A DNA stretch of 64,000 nucleotides from assembly GCF_016097415.1 (NCBI RefSeq), contig NZ_JAEHGE010000001.1, positions 3,709,778-3,773,777 of the forward strand, written 5' to 3'. Position numbers and translations under genes: made by a program. Shown one piece after another: positions 36,151 through 46,486 of this stretch (position 1 is its first letter; the number at the start of each line of letters is the position of its first letter). Source of the stretch: a sulfur-oxidizing endosymbiont of Gigantopelta aegis. GTDB taxonomy: Bacteria > Pseudomonadota > Gammaproteobacteria > GRL18. The notes under the pieces are model-generated. The model saw only the letters and a program-made list of their open reading frames with translations. It did not search any database and was not told the DNA's origin.

Positions 36151-36603
36151 TTATTTTCTCTGAGAGACAGGTGGTATTTGTTGTGGCGGTGCTTTATCCA
36201 ATTGTTGTTTAAGACGCTGTTGCTCGGCAGCTGTAACGGCCTTTAGGTATTCAGCGCGGGTCATCATTGATGATGCTGCATCACGGAAGCGTTCGGATTC
36301 ACGCTCTCCTGTTAAATAGCCCATGTGAAACCAGATATAGGCTTGATGATAATCTTTGGGCGTTCCAAGGCCATAAAGATACATACTGCCCAGCTTGCCA
36401 TAAGCGCGTGCATCTCGTTTATGTGCGGCAATTGTAAATTCTTTAAAGGCCGTTTGTCGATCACCCTGCTGATTGGCTTCTTCGGCGGTCACATAATGAG
36501 AAGTGAGATTGATTTGCGGGCCGGTTGCAAACAAATTGCTGCTGAGCATTGATAATAATGTCAAACTTCCAATCAAGGTGAGCTTTAAAAATAGTTGTTG
36601 CAA
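36151..36603 (-). CDS. Sel1/TPR-like exported protein
   Basis: 150 residues with signal peptide (LKLTLIGSLTLLSMLSSNLF-ATG). The rest contains one clear Sel1-like unit (KRDARAYGKLGSMYLYGLGT, then YHQAYIWFHMGYLTGE) and a C-terminal coiled helix rich in Gln. Periplasmic location is inferred. It is convergent with the glutaredoxin gene. Between its start and the hemerythrin gene are 417 bp (36604-37020) of AT-rich DNA with no gene I can support, probably two divergent promoters. Confidence 0.8.
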   Translation of the reverse strand: MQQLFLKLTLIGSLTLLSMLSSNLFATGPQINLTSHYVTAEEANQQGDRQTAFKEFTIAAHKRDARAYGKLGSMYLYGLGTPKDYHQAYIWFHMGYLTGERESERFRDAASSMMTRAEYLKAVTAAEQQRLKQQLDKAPPQQIPPVSQRK

Positions 36604-37020
36604 AATATTCTACCCATTTTTATTTAGACTTTTTTAATGAAACATTAGTGTAGCTAAGTTTGATCAGACTGGCAATCACTCATAGGAAATAGTCTTGATA
36701 CAAATCAGAGTGTTGCGCCATGGTTAAGTTTTCTAAATTTGACGGTTTCACTCAGGTATTGGTAGTGAATTACTATGTTAATATGTTCTTATAAATATTA
36801 GGGTTATTATTGCTTGACATTGTTTATCAATCTATCTAATACTTAAGTAACAGCCGATATAATTTACATTTAGGGCTATATAAAACTTTTAAATTATTTA
36901 TCGATTAAATATTATGAATCCTGAATAAGGACTCACGTTAAACACATAAATTTTAAATAGAATACCAATAAACAAAGTAACCATCATATGGACGTACCGG
37001 TTATTAAGGAGGATACAAAG

Positions 37021-37458
37021 ATGATATCTTTTAAGGAACTCAATGAGCAAAATCATAAGATTGTAGAACGCAGTAAAATTATTTTATATATGATTCAAGA
37101 TCGGACAATCTGTGATAGTGATGTAACCTGTGATTTATTTTTTGATTTGACTGATAGAATTAAAAAACACATGGATATTGAAGAGCGAGAGCTCTATAAA
37201 AATATGTTGACACATAGTGATCATGGTATTAAACAAACGGCGGAAAATTTCTTGTCGGGCTCGGCAGAAATTAAACGTGTGCTGAAGCAATATATGAAAC
37301 GCTGGTGTCATAGTCATCATTTACGTATTAAAGATCATGATCAGTTTGTTAGCGAAACTGAAGAAATATTTGAGATGATTCAAGTGCGTATTATTAATGA
37401 GACTGAGAAATTTTATCCTGCGGTACGTTCAGTTTATGGCGAAAAAATGGTCGCTTAA
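37021..37458 (+). CDS. Hemerythrin-like domain protein
   Basis: The start at 37021 is chosen because a near-perfect AAGGAGG ends ten bases before it; the in-frame ATG at 36988 has no such site. The 145-residue product is all-helical with His residues in family positions: ELNEQNHKIVERS, RIKKHMDIEERELY, LTHSDHG and HHLRIKDHDQF. Hemerythrin domains bind a di-iron site and react with oxygen or NO. No partner gene is attached. A strong hairpin follows the stop. Confidence 0.75.
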   Translation: MISFKELNEQNHKIVERSKIILYMIQDRTICDSDVTCDLFFDLTDRIKKHMDIEERELYKNMLTHSDHGIKQTAENFLSGSAEIKRVLKQYMKRWCHSHHLRIKDHDQFVSETEEIFEMIQVRIINETEKFYPAVRSVYGEKMVA

Positions 37459-37467
37459 TAGTCAAGC

Positions 37468-37515
37468 ATAAATGCCTCCATAGTTTTTTTGCAAACTATA
37501 GGGGCATGTCTTAAC
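37468..37515 (+). terminator. Rho-independent terminator
   Basis: ATGCCTCCATAGTTT pairs with AAACTATAGGGGCAT around a short loop, followed by a T-rich stretch. It ends the hemerythrin gene. Confidence 0.75.
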
Positions 37516-37658
37516 TCTTTTTTTCATATCGCACTGCAAAAAACACCCTATTTTTATCCTCAATTTTCTGGAATTCCCACCAATCTCTGTCTAAACTGTT
37601 AGAAGCTGTTTGTTATTAAAAAACGACTATTGGCTTTGGGATCCTTAGAAAAATAATT

Positions 37659-38507
37659 ATGCAAAAAATAAAAATACTGATTGTTGATGATGCTTCTTTT
37701 ATGCGCGACATTGTGCGCAAAGGCGTACGTAGCCAATATCCGGGCTTTGCAACCAAAGAGGCTGCTGATGGTAGTCAGGCAAAAAACATTTTGAGTCAGG
37801 AAGACTTTGATTTAATTCTCTGTGATTGGGAAATGCCTAAAATGACCGGCGAAGAGTTATTAGCCTGGTTACGCACCGAGGGGCCAAAACCAGAAACGCC
37901 TTTTATCATGATCACCAGTCGGGGTGATAAGGATCACGTCGTTAAAGCATTGTCCCTAAAGGCAAATAACTATGTAGTAAAACCCTTTACCAATGAAAAA
38001 TTAAGCGAAGTGATCACCAAGCAATTATGTCAATCATTGGGTTTGAAACCTGATAAACTGCGTCAACTTGGCGCCTCATCCGCTACAGGTGTGGCACCGG
38101 GTAATAATGATGCCATGAGCTTGCTTACGGGGGGAACTAAGACGGTAAAAGCAGCTGATTCAGAGGAAGACAAGGTATTAAGTGCCAAGCCAAAAGAACA
38201 GAGCATTGCTCAAATCCGCTGGAAAGATTTAAAAACCAAGTGTTTGATTAAAGAAATCAATATGAACTCGGTGACTGCAGTGATTCGTGGCGATAATAAT
38301 ATTCCCTCAATCATGGAATTAGTGGTCTTTGATTTGGTCACGAATGGTGGCAAGGATATTTCTCGAATCAACGGCTATACCTACCAATTACAGGCACGCG
38401 AAACCAATGCTGAGTCTGAGTTCGTGAATATTACCCTACGTTTTATTGATGGTAATGATCCCGATAAGCAAGCGCATCTAGAGCGCTATATAAGCTCACT
38501 TAAATAA
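37659..38507 (+). CDS. Response regulator: receiver plus PilZ-like domain
   Basis: 282 residues. The receiver (residues 1-125) has the acidic pair VDDASFMRD, phospho-Asp in LILCDWEMPKMTG, Thr/Ser in MITSRGDKD and Lys in YVVKPFT. A disordered linker follows at about 126-180. The C-terminal part (about 185-282, IRWKDLKTKCLIKEINMNSV... VNITLRF) has the size and strand order of a PilZ-type domain, but the RxxxR and (D/N)xSxxG c-di-GMP motifs are not clear, so the domain call is tentative. No histidine kinase is adjacent; the gene is a single unit. Confidence 0.8.
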   Translation: MQKIKILIVDDASFMRDIVRKGVRSQYPGFATKEAADGSQAKNILSQEDFDLILCDWEMPKMTGEELLAWLRTEGPKPETPFIMITSRGDKDHVVKALSLKANNYVVKPFTNEKLSEVITKQLCQSLGLKPDKLRQLGASSATGVAPGNNDAMSLLTGGTKTVKAADSEEDKVLSAKPKEQSIAQIRWKDLKTKCLIKEINMNSVTAVIRGDNNIPSIMELVVFDLVTNGGKDISRINGYTYQLQARETNAESEFVNITLRFIDGNDPDKQAHLERYISSLK

Positions 38508-38550
38508 ACTCATTTAAAAATGCTCACTTAAAAACGCTCACTTAAAAACG
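38494..38550. repeat. Four degenerate tandem repeats of 14 bp
   Basis: Units like GCTCACTTAAAAAC appear four times, the first inside the last codons of the receiver gene (encoding SSLK) and the rest just after its stop. The pattern suggests replication slippage that extended from the 3' end of the gene. Confidence 0.7.
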
Positions 38551-38632
38551 TATGAAGGGCAATAAAGTCTCACTCCGATAGAAAAGTCATCTATAATAAT
38601 CGCTTTTTCATTTTGCCAAGCTTGGAAATAAC

Positions 38633-39151
38633 ATGTTTAAAATTGAAGAGATTGACCCGGTTCACTATCGAAAGCAGACACGTAAATCAACCCTGATCAT
38701 TATGGGAATTTTTATTGTCATTGGTTTTACCACCGCTAGGTATACGGTCGTCTACTTTGGTGAATATTCAGATAGTCATATAGTTCTCAATTTTCTGGGT
38801 GCATTTGTTGGTTTACTGATCACATTCGGGATAGTAAATACTTTCTTTAAAGATGCCAACTGGATGAAAGAAGCCATGTATGCATGGCGTTTGAAACGCC
38901 ACATCATGTCTATTTATAATGCGATGAAGCCCCTTCAGGAAGCGGCTGATCAAGGCGACATTGAAGCCATCAAAATCCTTCGTTTTTATCATCTGGGAAC
39001 AGAACAGATGTATCAATTGGACAATAATAGTCACGGGTTGATGGAATTGAAAAGTCAAATGCAAGCACTCGAAGCCAAAATGAAAGAGATGGATATAGAG
39101 GCGAATCAAACTGAATTTAATATGGAATCAGTGGCTGCTTACCGCAACTAA
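38633..39151 (+). CDS. DUF3087-family inner-membrane protein
   Basis: 172 residues. Two transmembrane segments (LIIMGIFIVIGFTTARYTVV and LNFLGAFVGLLITFGIVNTF) are followed by a soluble helical part with FFKDANWMKEAMYAWRLKRH and a final coiled coil. The EEIDPVHYRKQTRK-like N terminus and this layout match DUF3087 as I recall it. Function unknown. It is separated from the receiver gene by 125 bp and followed by the broken gene 39322-41787 on the other strand. Confidence 0.8.
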   Translation: MFKIEEIDPVHYRKQTRKSTLIIMGIFIVIGFTTARYTVVYFGEYSDSHIVLNFLGAFVGLLITFGIVNTFFKDANWMKEAMYAWRLKRHIMSIYNAMKPLQEAADQGDIEAIKILRFYHLGTEQMYQLDNNSHGLMELKSQMQALEAKMKEMDIEANQTEFNMESVAAYRN

Positions 39152-39432
39152 AACTGGGGTTTAAGGGCAGAAGCTCTATCTGTAAAGGGTTGTGGATGGC
39201 TCTTAAAACCCGCACCACCAAGCATTATGGCCGATAATGCGTCAGAGCAAGTTGCCATCATTGTACATTGATTTCATATCAACAACTCTGATCCCCTTGA
39301 TTTGCAACTTAGTTTTGATGTTTATTTTATGGTTGTCTCTAAAGACTTATGAACTTTGTAAGCCATAATTACAGGGGGAGGATCATATTTATGTTGCCAT
39401 TTATCAACATTGGGTAATGATAAATAGAGGGT

Positions 39433-40449
<1,017 letters not shown>

Positions 40450-41932
40450 GGTTCCACTTGATTCATCATAAGTGCCACCAGCGATTCGAGGGCGCATTGT
40501 TTTTCCTTTCGGGTCGTCTATGGTGTTAAAAGGTGTGTTAAATCTCCCACGTGCATACGGCTTGACTTCATAAGGTTGCTTAACACCTTGTTTTACTGCA
40601 ATCATATCGGCCATATCAAAGAGCCAATAATAGTGTTCAGTATCGGCACGTTTAAATTGACAGGGGCCTTGGCAAATATGACCATTGTCTTGCATTATTT
40701 TATATCCACCACCACTTAGGCGCATGCTAAATTGCCCGAAAACTGCATAAGTACGTGTGCCGGGGATAATCAATCCATAGTTTGCACTGGCACTATCAGT
40801 CCAAATATCATTATTACCGACGTTTTTAGGATCATAAGCATCAAGAAACTCTTTGCCAAAAATAGTGGGAAACCAGACATCCGTTTGATAATTAAACTGA
40901 ATAACACCACTGTACTTTGAAAAGGGTAGCCAACCAGAAGGTGTATCGGCCATAATATGTGCTAGACTAAAATCTAATATCGCCGTTGAAGGTATTTGTC
41001 CACTGCTTGCTTGTTTGCCAATAATATCCGATGAGTTAAAAATCCAGGCGCTGGGTCCCATGGAAGAGCGGGCATTGATTGATACCTGATCGGCACTGGA
41101 TGCGCCACTGATATAGTCACCCCCGAGGATAGCTTGATATTCAGGAGGAATAGGTGAAACCCATAGTATTTCATGTGCCTTGCCCGAGAATTCAAAAAAA
41201 CCATCGATATTTGAGGTTGATAAGTTGTTAGCATCTCTTGCGACTAAAGACGTGTGGGTATTGTTTGCACCACCGTCAAAATAGTCATAGACCTGGATTA
41301 ATAATTCACCATTAATGTATTCCATACCACCGACACGATTAATATTTTGCGTGTTACCTGTGTCAGATTCAGATAAAACCTTTCTAAATTCTTGTCTATA
41401 AGCACCTATATTTAAATCAGTTATTTGATCGCTGATAACCAAAGGGGGAATCTCAAACTCTGCTATTGAACCGTGTAAATTAAAACCACTGAGAAATAGT
41501 GAATTATGATCAGAGTTAAAGGCAAGTCGGCCATGGCTATAGCTTGGTTTAGATTCTCCCTTAGTGCCTGATTTTATTCTGAATGCGCCCTGATATGTAA
41601 AATCTGAAATGTTAATCAAAGGTAGTGCTAATATGTTTGCAGGGACATCAGTCGAATTATTGGTATTTTTTTGAGTATTTAAATTAGTTACCATACTAAT
41701 AATAGATAATGAGGAAGATTTTACTTGAGTTGCAAAGCTAATATTGGTTAATAATAGACAGACAAATATAAATGTTGAGTTTTTCATTATTACTAAACTC
41801 CAAGTCGTAGTAGGGCATAAGGGTTATGTCTAAAATAGACTAATAGACTTAGCTCTTACTCGATAATAGTCATTTCATTATGGGTAAGGGGATACTTATT
41901 TCATCTCAGATATTAACTGAAAGGTAATTTAA

Positions 41933-42223
41933 TTATATTTCTAATGATTGTTCAAGATATTTTTCCGAATTTTCCCAGTCACATATAACGCCTGAAGCTC
42001 TACCAAAATTAAAAGAGTATAATGCTTTTTTTGTATCGGGTAAGCTTCCCTATTCAACGTTCGCTAAAGCTCTGCCATATGCAATTTTAGCTTCGTTCCA
42101 TTTGCTTTGATTAGCTAAGTTCATACCGTCATTGTAATACCTATCAGCTATCATTACATTTAATGGGTTAGTACATGATGCTATTAAAAACAGTAATATA
42201 ATGATTGATGTATTTTGTAACAT
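41933..42223 (-). pseudogene. TPR-like lipoprotein with an internal amber codon
   Basis: ATG at 42223 lies nine bases after an attC-like site, a usual distance in a gene cassette. The start MLQNTSIIILLFLIASC has a lipobox (LIASC). Then YYNDGMNLANQSKWNEAKIA resembles one TPR unit. A TAG at 42050 ends the first part (ALANVE), but the same frame continues as GSLPDTKKALYSFNFGRASG and DWENSEKYLEQSLEI to TAA at 41933. Either a recent nonsense mutation or a short 57-residue product is possible. Confidence 0.6.
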
Positions 42224-42231
42224 ATTTTTTA

Positions 42232-42291
42232 CTCTAACGCCAAAATCATGGGTGCGTCTTTTTGCATCCCATGCATTTTTTTTGGTTATGC
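42232..42291 (-). other. attC-like recombination site after the toxin gene
   Basis: Read on the minus strand, the site starts with GCATAAC and ends with GCGTTAGAG. Between them are paired arms CCAAAA...CATGGG and CCCATG...TTTTGG, giving a 60-base imperfect palindrome. It starts three bases after the toxin stop. The first core GCATAAC is the exact complement of GTTATGC, the last core of the upstream site at 42857. That relation is expected when a cassette is integrated in an array. Confidence 0.72.
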
Positions 42292-42294
42292 TTT

Positions 42295-42591
42295 TCATTC
42301 TCTGTTTGACCAGTAATCTGGTATTCTGTGTAAATGAGAAACTGCAACAATTAAAATTTCTTCCTGAGCTTCCATATACTGATAAATAATGCCATATGGG
42401 AACTTCTGAACTAAACACCTGCGAGAATACTTACCTATCTCTTCGTATGAAAAAGGAAAATTGGTAATTCTACTTTTAGAAAGTTCAACCTCAGTTATAA
42501 ATCGGAATCCTAAGCCGCTTTGGACTGATTCATAATATTCAAAAGCATCATCTAGCTCTGCTTCTGCCACTTTAAGAAAAGTTACCTTCAC
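42295..42591 (-). CDS. RelE/ParE-family toxin
   Basis: 98 residues with the ParE/RelE pattern: MKVTFLKVAEAELDDAFEYY, then GLGFRFITEVELSKSRITNF, then RRCLVQKFPYGIIYQ and IVAVSHLHRIPDYW. The RelE-type residues near the C terminus (H and R in AVSHLHRIPDYW) are present. It overlaps the antitoxin gene by four bases (ATGA). It lies within a gene cassette bounded by attC-like sites, the usual home of toxin-antitoxin pairs in chromosomal integrons. It is expected to target translation (RelE) or gyrase (ParE); which one cannot be decided here. Confidence 0.88.
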   Translation of the reverse strand: MKVTFLKVAEAELDDAFEYYESVQSGLGFRFITEVELSKSRITNFPFSYEEIGKYSRRCLVQKFPYGIIYQYMEAQEEILIVAVSHLHRIPDYWSNRE

Positions 42592-42809
42592 GTTTTACGG
42601 TACTTAGCAAAGACCTTCTCTGCTGAAACAGCTTCAATTTCACCTTTTTTATACGCTTCAACACGTGAATCTGCCTCTTTTGCCCACAGAGCATCAATTG
42701 TTGAGTCTGGTCTATCAAGACTAAAAAGTAGTTTCTCTGCAACATCTGCACGCTCTGATGCACTCAGCTCAAGAGCTTGGTCTAAAATCATATTTACTGA
42801 ATTTGTCAT
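42588..42809 (-). CDS. Antitoxin of the RelE/ParE pair
   Basis: 73 residues: MTNSVNMILDQALELSASER, ADVAEKLLFSLDRPDSTIDA, LWAKEADSRVEAYKKGEIEA, VSAEKVFAKYRK. This is the putative addiction-module component family that accompanies RelE/ParE toxins (short protein with LSxxERxxLAxxLLxSLD and a C-terminal toxin-binding stretch EIxxxSxExVFxK). The gene precedes the toxin, as usual, and probably represses its own promoter. It starts 48 bp inside the cassette. Confidence 0.88.
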   Translation of the reverse strand: MTNSVNMILDQALELSASERADVAEKLLFSLDRPDSTIDALWAKEADSRVEAYKKGEIEAVSAEKVFAKYRKT

Positions 42810-42856
42810 AGTATAAATCCTCTGTCAGAATTTTAGCATATTTCAAACTTTCTTGA

Positions 42857-42915
42857 GCATAACATCTTAGCATTTATACGTTGTGCGCAGCATTACGTAT
42901 AAATGTCTGTTGGAC
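42857..42915 (-). other. attC-like recombination site upstream of the antitoxin
   Basis: On the minus strand the 59-base site runs from GTCCAAC (fits the inverse core RYYYAAC) to GTTATGC. The arms CATTTATACGT and ACGTATAAATG pair perfectly around a short loop. The outer cores are not complementary to one another, but the last one matches the first core of the next site at 42291. IS3-F cuts off whatever cassette preceded it. Confidence 0.72.
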
Positions 42916-42980
42916 GTCAGTGGCCTTAACTGATGAGGTTTTGGCTTTAAGGTTTATAGGTGGGTGATGAGATGGACGCC

Positions 42981-44168
42981 TGATGTGTCAACACTTTTCC
43001 GGACAGTTTTCTAAATATTTTTTTGGCTGTTTCAAGTGATTTTTGTCATTTTGTATTTCCTATCATTTTAGTTTCTCATGTTAACTTTAAACAGATGAAG
43101 AGAAAGGGCTTTTGCCCTCCGTCAACGGTAATGGGCGGCATTTATGTCGCCTTTTACCCCTCTTCAATCAATCGATTTAAGCTATTTCCTGCTGTATTTC
43201 ATAATCGACTGGTGACAAATAATCATTAGCCGAATGAAGTCGCTCCCGATTATAAAATACCTCAATATATTCAAATATTGCCTGCTTTGCTTCTACTCTG
43301 GTTTTGAATCGACAATGGTGCGTCAATTCAGTTTTCAAACTATGAAAGAAGCTCTCTGATACAGCATTGTCCCAGCAATTTCCTTTGCGGCTCATAGACT
43401 GAATTATGTTATGATCCGACAATATTTTTCTATGACTATCAGAGGCATATTGGCTACCTCGGTCAGTATGCCAAAGCAATCCATCCATTGGTTTACGCTT
43501 CCATATGGCCATCAGTAAAGCATCATTGACTAGCTTGGCTTTCATTCGCTCATCCATCGACCAGCCAACAATTTGCCTAGAGAATAAGTCAATGACAACC
43601 GCTAAATATAACCAGCCTTCCTTGGTGGCAATATAGGTAATATCACCCACATAGTAGCGATCAGGTTGAGAGACAGTAAACTCTCTTTCCAGTAAATTTG
43701 GAGATATACGCTTATTATGCTTGGAATTAGTCGTCGCTTTAAAGCGTCTCTTCGTTTTACAAAACAAACCGGCTTTTTTCATTAATCGACCAATTCTCCG
43801 GCGGCTTATATGAACGCCTTTTTCAGCCAGTTTTCTTTTTAAGACGACGGGTTCCATAAGTCTTGCGACTGTCTTCAAACAGTTTTTTAGCTGCTCAGTA
43901 AGCGCTTCATTTTCTTTCTCTCTATCCGTTTTAGGAGAGCTAACCCAATCATAATAGCAACTACGGGAAACATCCATAAAACGGCACAGAATCGTTACCG
44001 GGTAATCTTTAGCCTGATCAGTTATCCATGCGTACTTCACAAAGTTTCCCTTGCAAAGTACGCTGTGGCCTTTTTAATAAATCACGCTCCTGAATCACTT
44101 TTGCCAATTCTTTTTTCAGATCTTTTAGTTGTTTTAAGTTGTGTGTCCGGTTAAGTATAGCCACATTA
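42981..44168 (-). mobile_element. IS3-family element, copy F, shortened
   Basis: Right end at 42981, left end at 44168. The 3' tail lacks about 125 bp after AGGGC, and most of orfA is deleted between CTAAAAGAT and CTGAAAAAAG, leaving 33 bp of the left end. Flanks are GCC and GCA, a near but not exact duplication. It shares with copy G one added A that joins the two parts of orfB. Confidence 0.88.
43177..44040 (-). CDS. IS3 OrfB copy F, continuous 287-aa frame
   Basis: Starts at GTG 44040 and reads through to 43177 because an A added in CTTAAAAAG (near 43842) restores the frame. Between the shared break and that A, 16 residues are read out of phase ([16 protein letters not shown] in place of [15 protein letters not shown]). 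The DDE residues [16 protein letters not shown] and [11 protein letters not shown] are present. The replaced segment belongs to the region before the catalytic core, and whether the protein works is unknown. orfA is absent from this copy, so a partner would have to come from another copy. Confidence 0.82.
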   Translation of the reverse strand: MKYAWITDQAKDYPVTILCRFMDVSRSCYYDWVSSPKTDREKENEALTEQLKNCLKTVARLMEPVVLKRKLAEKGVHISRRRIGRLMKKAGLFCKTKRRFKATTNSKHNKRISPNLLEREFTVSQPDRYYVGDITYIATKEGWLYLAVVIDLFSRQIVGWSMDERMKAKLVNDALLMAIWKRKPMDGLLWHTDRGSQYASDSHRKILSDHNIIQSMSRKGNCWDNAVSESFFHSLKTELTHHCRFKTRVEAKQAIFEYIEVFYNRERLHSANDYLSPVDYEIQQEIA

Positions 44169-44232
44169 GCAGAACTGTTGATTATGGTTCATGGGCAAAG
44201 TTCAGAAAGCAATTCCTAAGTATCCTAAACAC

Positions 44233-44265
44233 GTAGGGTGGGCACAAAAAGCGTGCCCACCCTAC
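44233..44265. repeat. Perfect 13-bp palindrome (GTAGGGTGGGCAC)
   Basis: GTAGGGTGGGCAC at 44233-44245 and its complement at 44253-44265 surround AAAAAGC. A second, imperfect unit follows at 44270-44312 (GTAGGGTGCTGC ... GCGCACCAT). This is a dispersed intergenic palindrome type common in gammaproteobacterial genomes. It lies between IS3-F and the cytochrome gene at 44380; the gap 44169-44379 has nothing else recognisable. Confidence 0.8.
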
Positions 44266-44379
44266 CAAGACTACGATCGTAGGGTGCTGCTGAGGGACGA
44301 AGCGCACCATCTTCAGAAGTCCGCTTCAGCTATGCCTAGCATAAAGCCATTCCCAGCATAAAGGTTTAAACAATCCATG

Positions 44380-46323
44380 TTAAAACAATCCATGTTGAAA
44401 GAATCCATTAACCACAAGCACCAATAGAATCAAACCAGTACCAAGCAGTGTAAAGCCAAGAATATGAGAAACAATATTCCAGGTCTTTGAAGGCCCTTTG
44501 ACGATGTATTTTTCTAATTCGCCGGTGGCAACAAGACGCTCATACTCTTCAGGACGCTCTTCTTTGAGTTCTTCTAAATCCCAAGTGCCGGTGAACATCA
44601 CTGTATCCAATGGAAACTTAGCCGGTCTGAAGTGGTTATTGAAAAAATGCACCACAAATAATGTTAATACCGCTAAAAATGCTTCTAAACCGTGAGCAAT
44701 AGTGGCCAGGTTAAACATCCAACCGGGAATGTAAGGGCCGATATCTTCATAGAACCAGAGCATAATGCCGGATGTACCGATAACAAAAGCACCCCAATAA
44801 ACAGCCCAATAATCAAATTTTTCCCAATAGGTCCAGCGATCAAAGCGAGGTTGCTTGCCCTTGCCAAAGTACCAGCGGAACTGACCCTTCATGTCTTCCC
44901 AGTCTTTCTTTCTTGGTAGTAATGAATCTGGGCCGAACCATTCAAAATCTTTATTTTTAAAGATATTGAATAGCACGACAGCCCCGTGACCAAAAATGGC
45001 TAATAAGAAAATCATGCCAGCCCAATGGTGTAAGACATTCAATGTTTCAGAGCCACCTAATGCAGGCACTAAATACATTGCCCAGGTGGTATTGGGATAC
45101 ATAACGACCATGCCGGTTAAGACCAGAAACATTAATGATAGCGCCAACATCCAGTGATTAACACGCCAATACCAGGGGAAACGCTGGAAATAAATACCAC
45201 TATGCTTTTTCTCAGGCTTAATGCGAATAGGATAACTGCGTGATTCACTATGCTGATAAATAACCGGGCGTTCTTTCTTCTCACGCCAGAACCACAGCAC
45301 TGAATGCAGGTAGAAAAAGATAAGCACAGCAATAACCAATGCGCCCATACCCTTGCCTAAAATCCAAAGCTCGGGGTATTTCTCCCAATTGCGTGTCGTA
45401 CCATGAGGGTGGTACTTAACAAAGTTTTCATTGGCACTTTCATGACATTGCTGACAAGTTTCAACCAAGTTTTTTTGGTTAATGGGAGATGTTTCACTAT
45501 TTGCATGAGCAATGGTATGGCTATCATGACAATCCACACATTTAGGGGCATCGTTGCCACCATGCCATGCTAGTTGTCCATGTGGACTGGACATATAACC
45601 ATCAAGCTCAGATTGATGACACTCACCACAGCCCTCAGTAATAATTCGATGTGCAGGTAATTTTTTTATGTCACTGATTTGATGTGATGAATGGCAATCA
45701 GAACACGTCGCAGAGTCGCCTTTCCAAGGTGTTTTTAATGCGGCACCATGCATCGATTGACGATATTCCTTGAGCGCTTCTTCATGACAACTGCCACAAA
45801 TTTCAGGTGAATTTAAACGATAAGTACTGGCACGTTTGTTTTCGGAAGGAAAAACATAATGTGCGGTATGGCAGGTTGAACATTTAGCATTGTTTTTTAT
45901 GCCTTGATCGCCATGTGCAGAGACTTTGTATTCTTCGGTATAAGTCACTACTCGTTTAGGCGGTGGTCCACCGAAAAAAGAGTTGCGCTTTTTGCTGGCT
46001 ACCGTATCATTTTCGGTTAATTTTTCATGGCATGAAACGCAATCAACTGTACTCAGTCCGCGCTTACGATGAGGCACTTTTTCAATGTCATTGTGGCAAT
46101 CAGTACACTGATTACTGCCATGAACACTGTCTTTGAACGTTGCGGTATCAACAAATAATTTTTGTTTTCCAGGCTGGCCATGCTTGTTTGGCACACTGAA
46201 ACCACGTTCACCATGACATTCGGTACAGTCTTCATCAGGAAATGATTTAGCCTGGAGTGAATTGAGACTGGCAAGAAGAATGACAGCAGAAAATAACACA
46301 GAAAAAGTTTTCAATATTTGCAT
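44380..46323 (-). CDS. Nonaheme cytochrome c fused to a cytochrome b-type membrane domain
   Basis: 647 residues. A signal peptide (FSVLFSAVILLASLNSLQA) is followed by nine CxxCH heme motifs in residues 1 to about 300 (CTECH, CTDCH, CVSCH, CSTCH, CGSCH, CSDCH, CGECH, CVDCH, CQQCH). The second half has five or six membrane helices (ALVIAVLIFFYLHSVLWFW, WRVNHWMLALSLMFLVLTGM, HHWAGMIFLLAIFGHGAVVL, YWGAFVIGTSGIMLWF, FLAVLTLFVVHFFNN) with His in positions of a cytochrome b561/FdnI-type quinol domain. It probably carries electrons between the quinone pool and periplasmic hemes. The octaheme gene 46487 is upstream, with 163 bp between them. The stop is close to a palindrome at 44233. Confidence 0.85.
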   Translation of the reverse strand: MQILKTFSVLFSAVILLASLNSLQAKSFPDEDCTECHGERGFSVPNKHGQPGKQKLFVDTATFKDSVHGSNQCTDCHNDIEKVPHRKRGLSTVDCVSCHEKLTENDTVASKKRNSFFGGPPPKRVVTYTEEYKVSAHGDQGIKNNAKCSTCHTAHYVFPSENKRASTYRLNSPEICGSCHEEALKEYRQSMHGAALKTPWKGDSATCSDCHSSHQISDIKKLPAHRIITEGCGECHQSELDGYMSSPHGQLAWHGGNDAPKCVDCHDSHTIAHANSETSPINQKNLVETCQQCHESANENFVKYHPHGTTRNWEKYPELWILGKGMGALVIAVLIFFYLHSVLWFWREKKERPVIYQHSESRSYPIRIKPEKKHSGIYFQRFPWYWRVNHWMLALSLMFLVLTGMVVMYPNTTWAMYLVPALGGSETLNVLHHWAGMIFLLAIFGHGAVVLFNIFKNKDFEWFGPDSLLPRKKDWEDMKGQFRWYFGKGKQPRFDRWTYWEKFDYWAVYWGAFVIGTSGIMLWFYEDIGPYIPGWMFNLATIAHGLEAFLAVLTLFVVHFFNNHFRPAKFPLDTVMFTGTWDLEELKEERPEEYERLVATGELEKYIVKGPSKTWNIVSHILGFTLLGTGLILLVLVVNGFFQHGLF

Positions 46324-46486
46324 AAAAGATTCTTTGAGAAGGGTAATAGTAAATAACGTATTGAAATATCCCCGCTCTTTACTCTGTAATAAAGTGCTCT
46401 GTAAAAAACAGTAGTGAAGAGAAGAGTTATTTCAATAAGTCTTCTCAGCTCCGATTGACATCAGGGCTGAGAAGAAAAGCTAATGT

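Noticed and set aside
42050..42418. 122-codon frame starting at 42418 for the lipoprotein
   Set aside because: The first 65 codons overlap the RelE toxin gene and the attC-like site; the ATG at 42223 directly before a lipoprotein signal is the better start.
44498..44695. Plus-strand short frames opposite the cytochrome genes
   Set aside because: The opposite strand carries intact CxxCH motifs and membrane helices; these frames are shadows.
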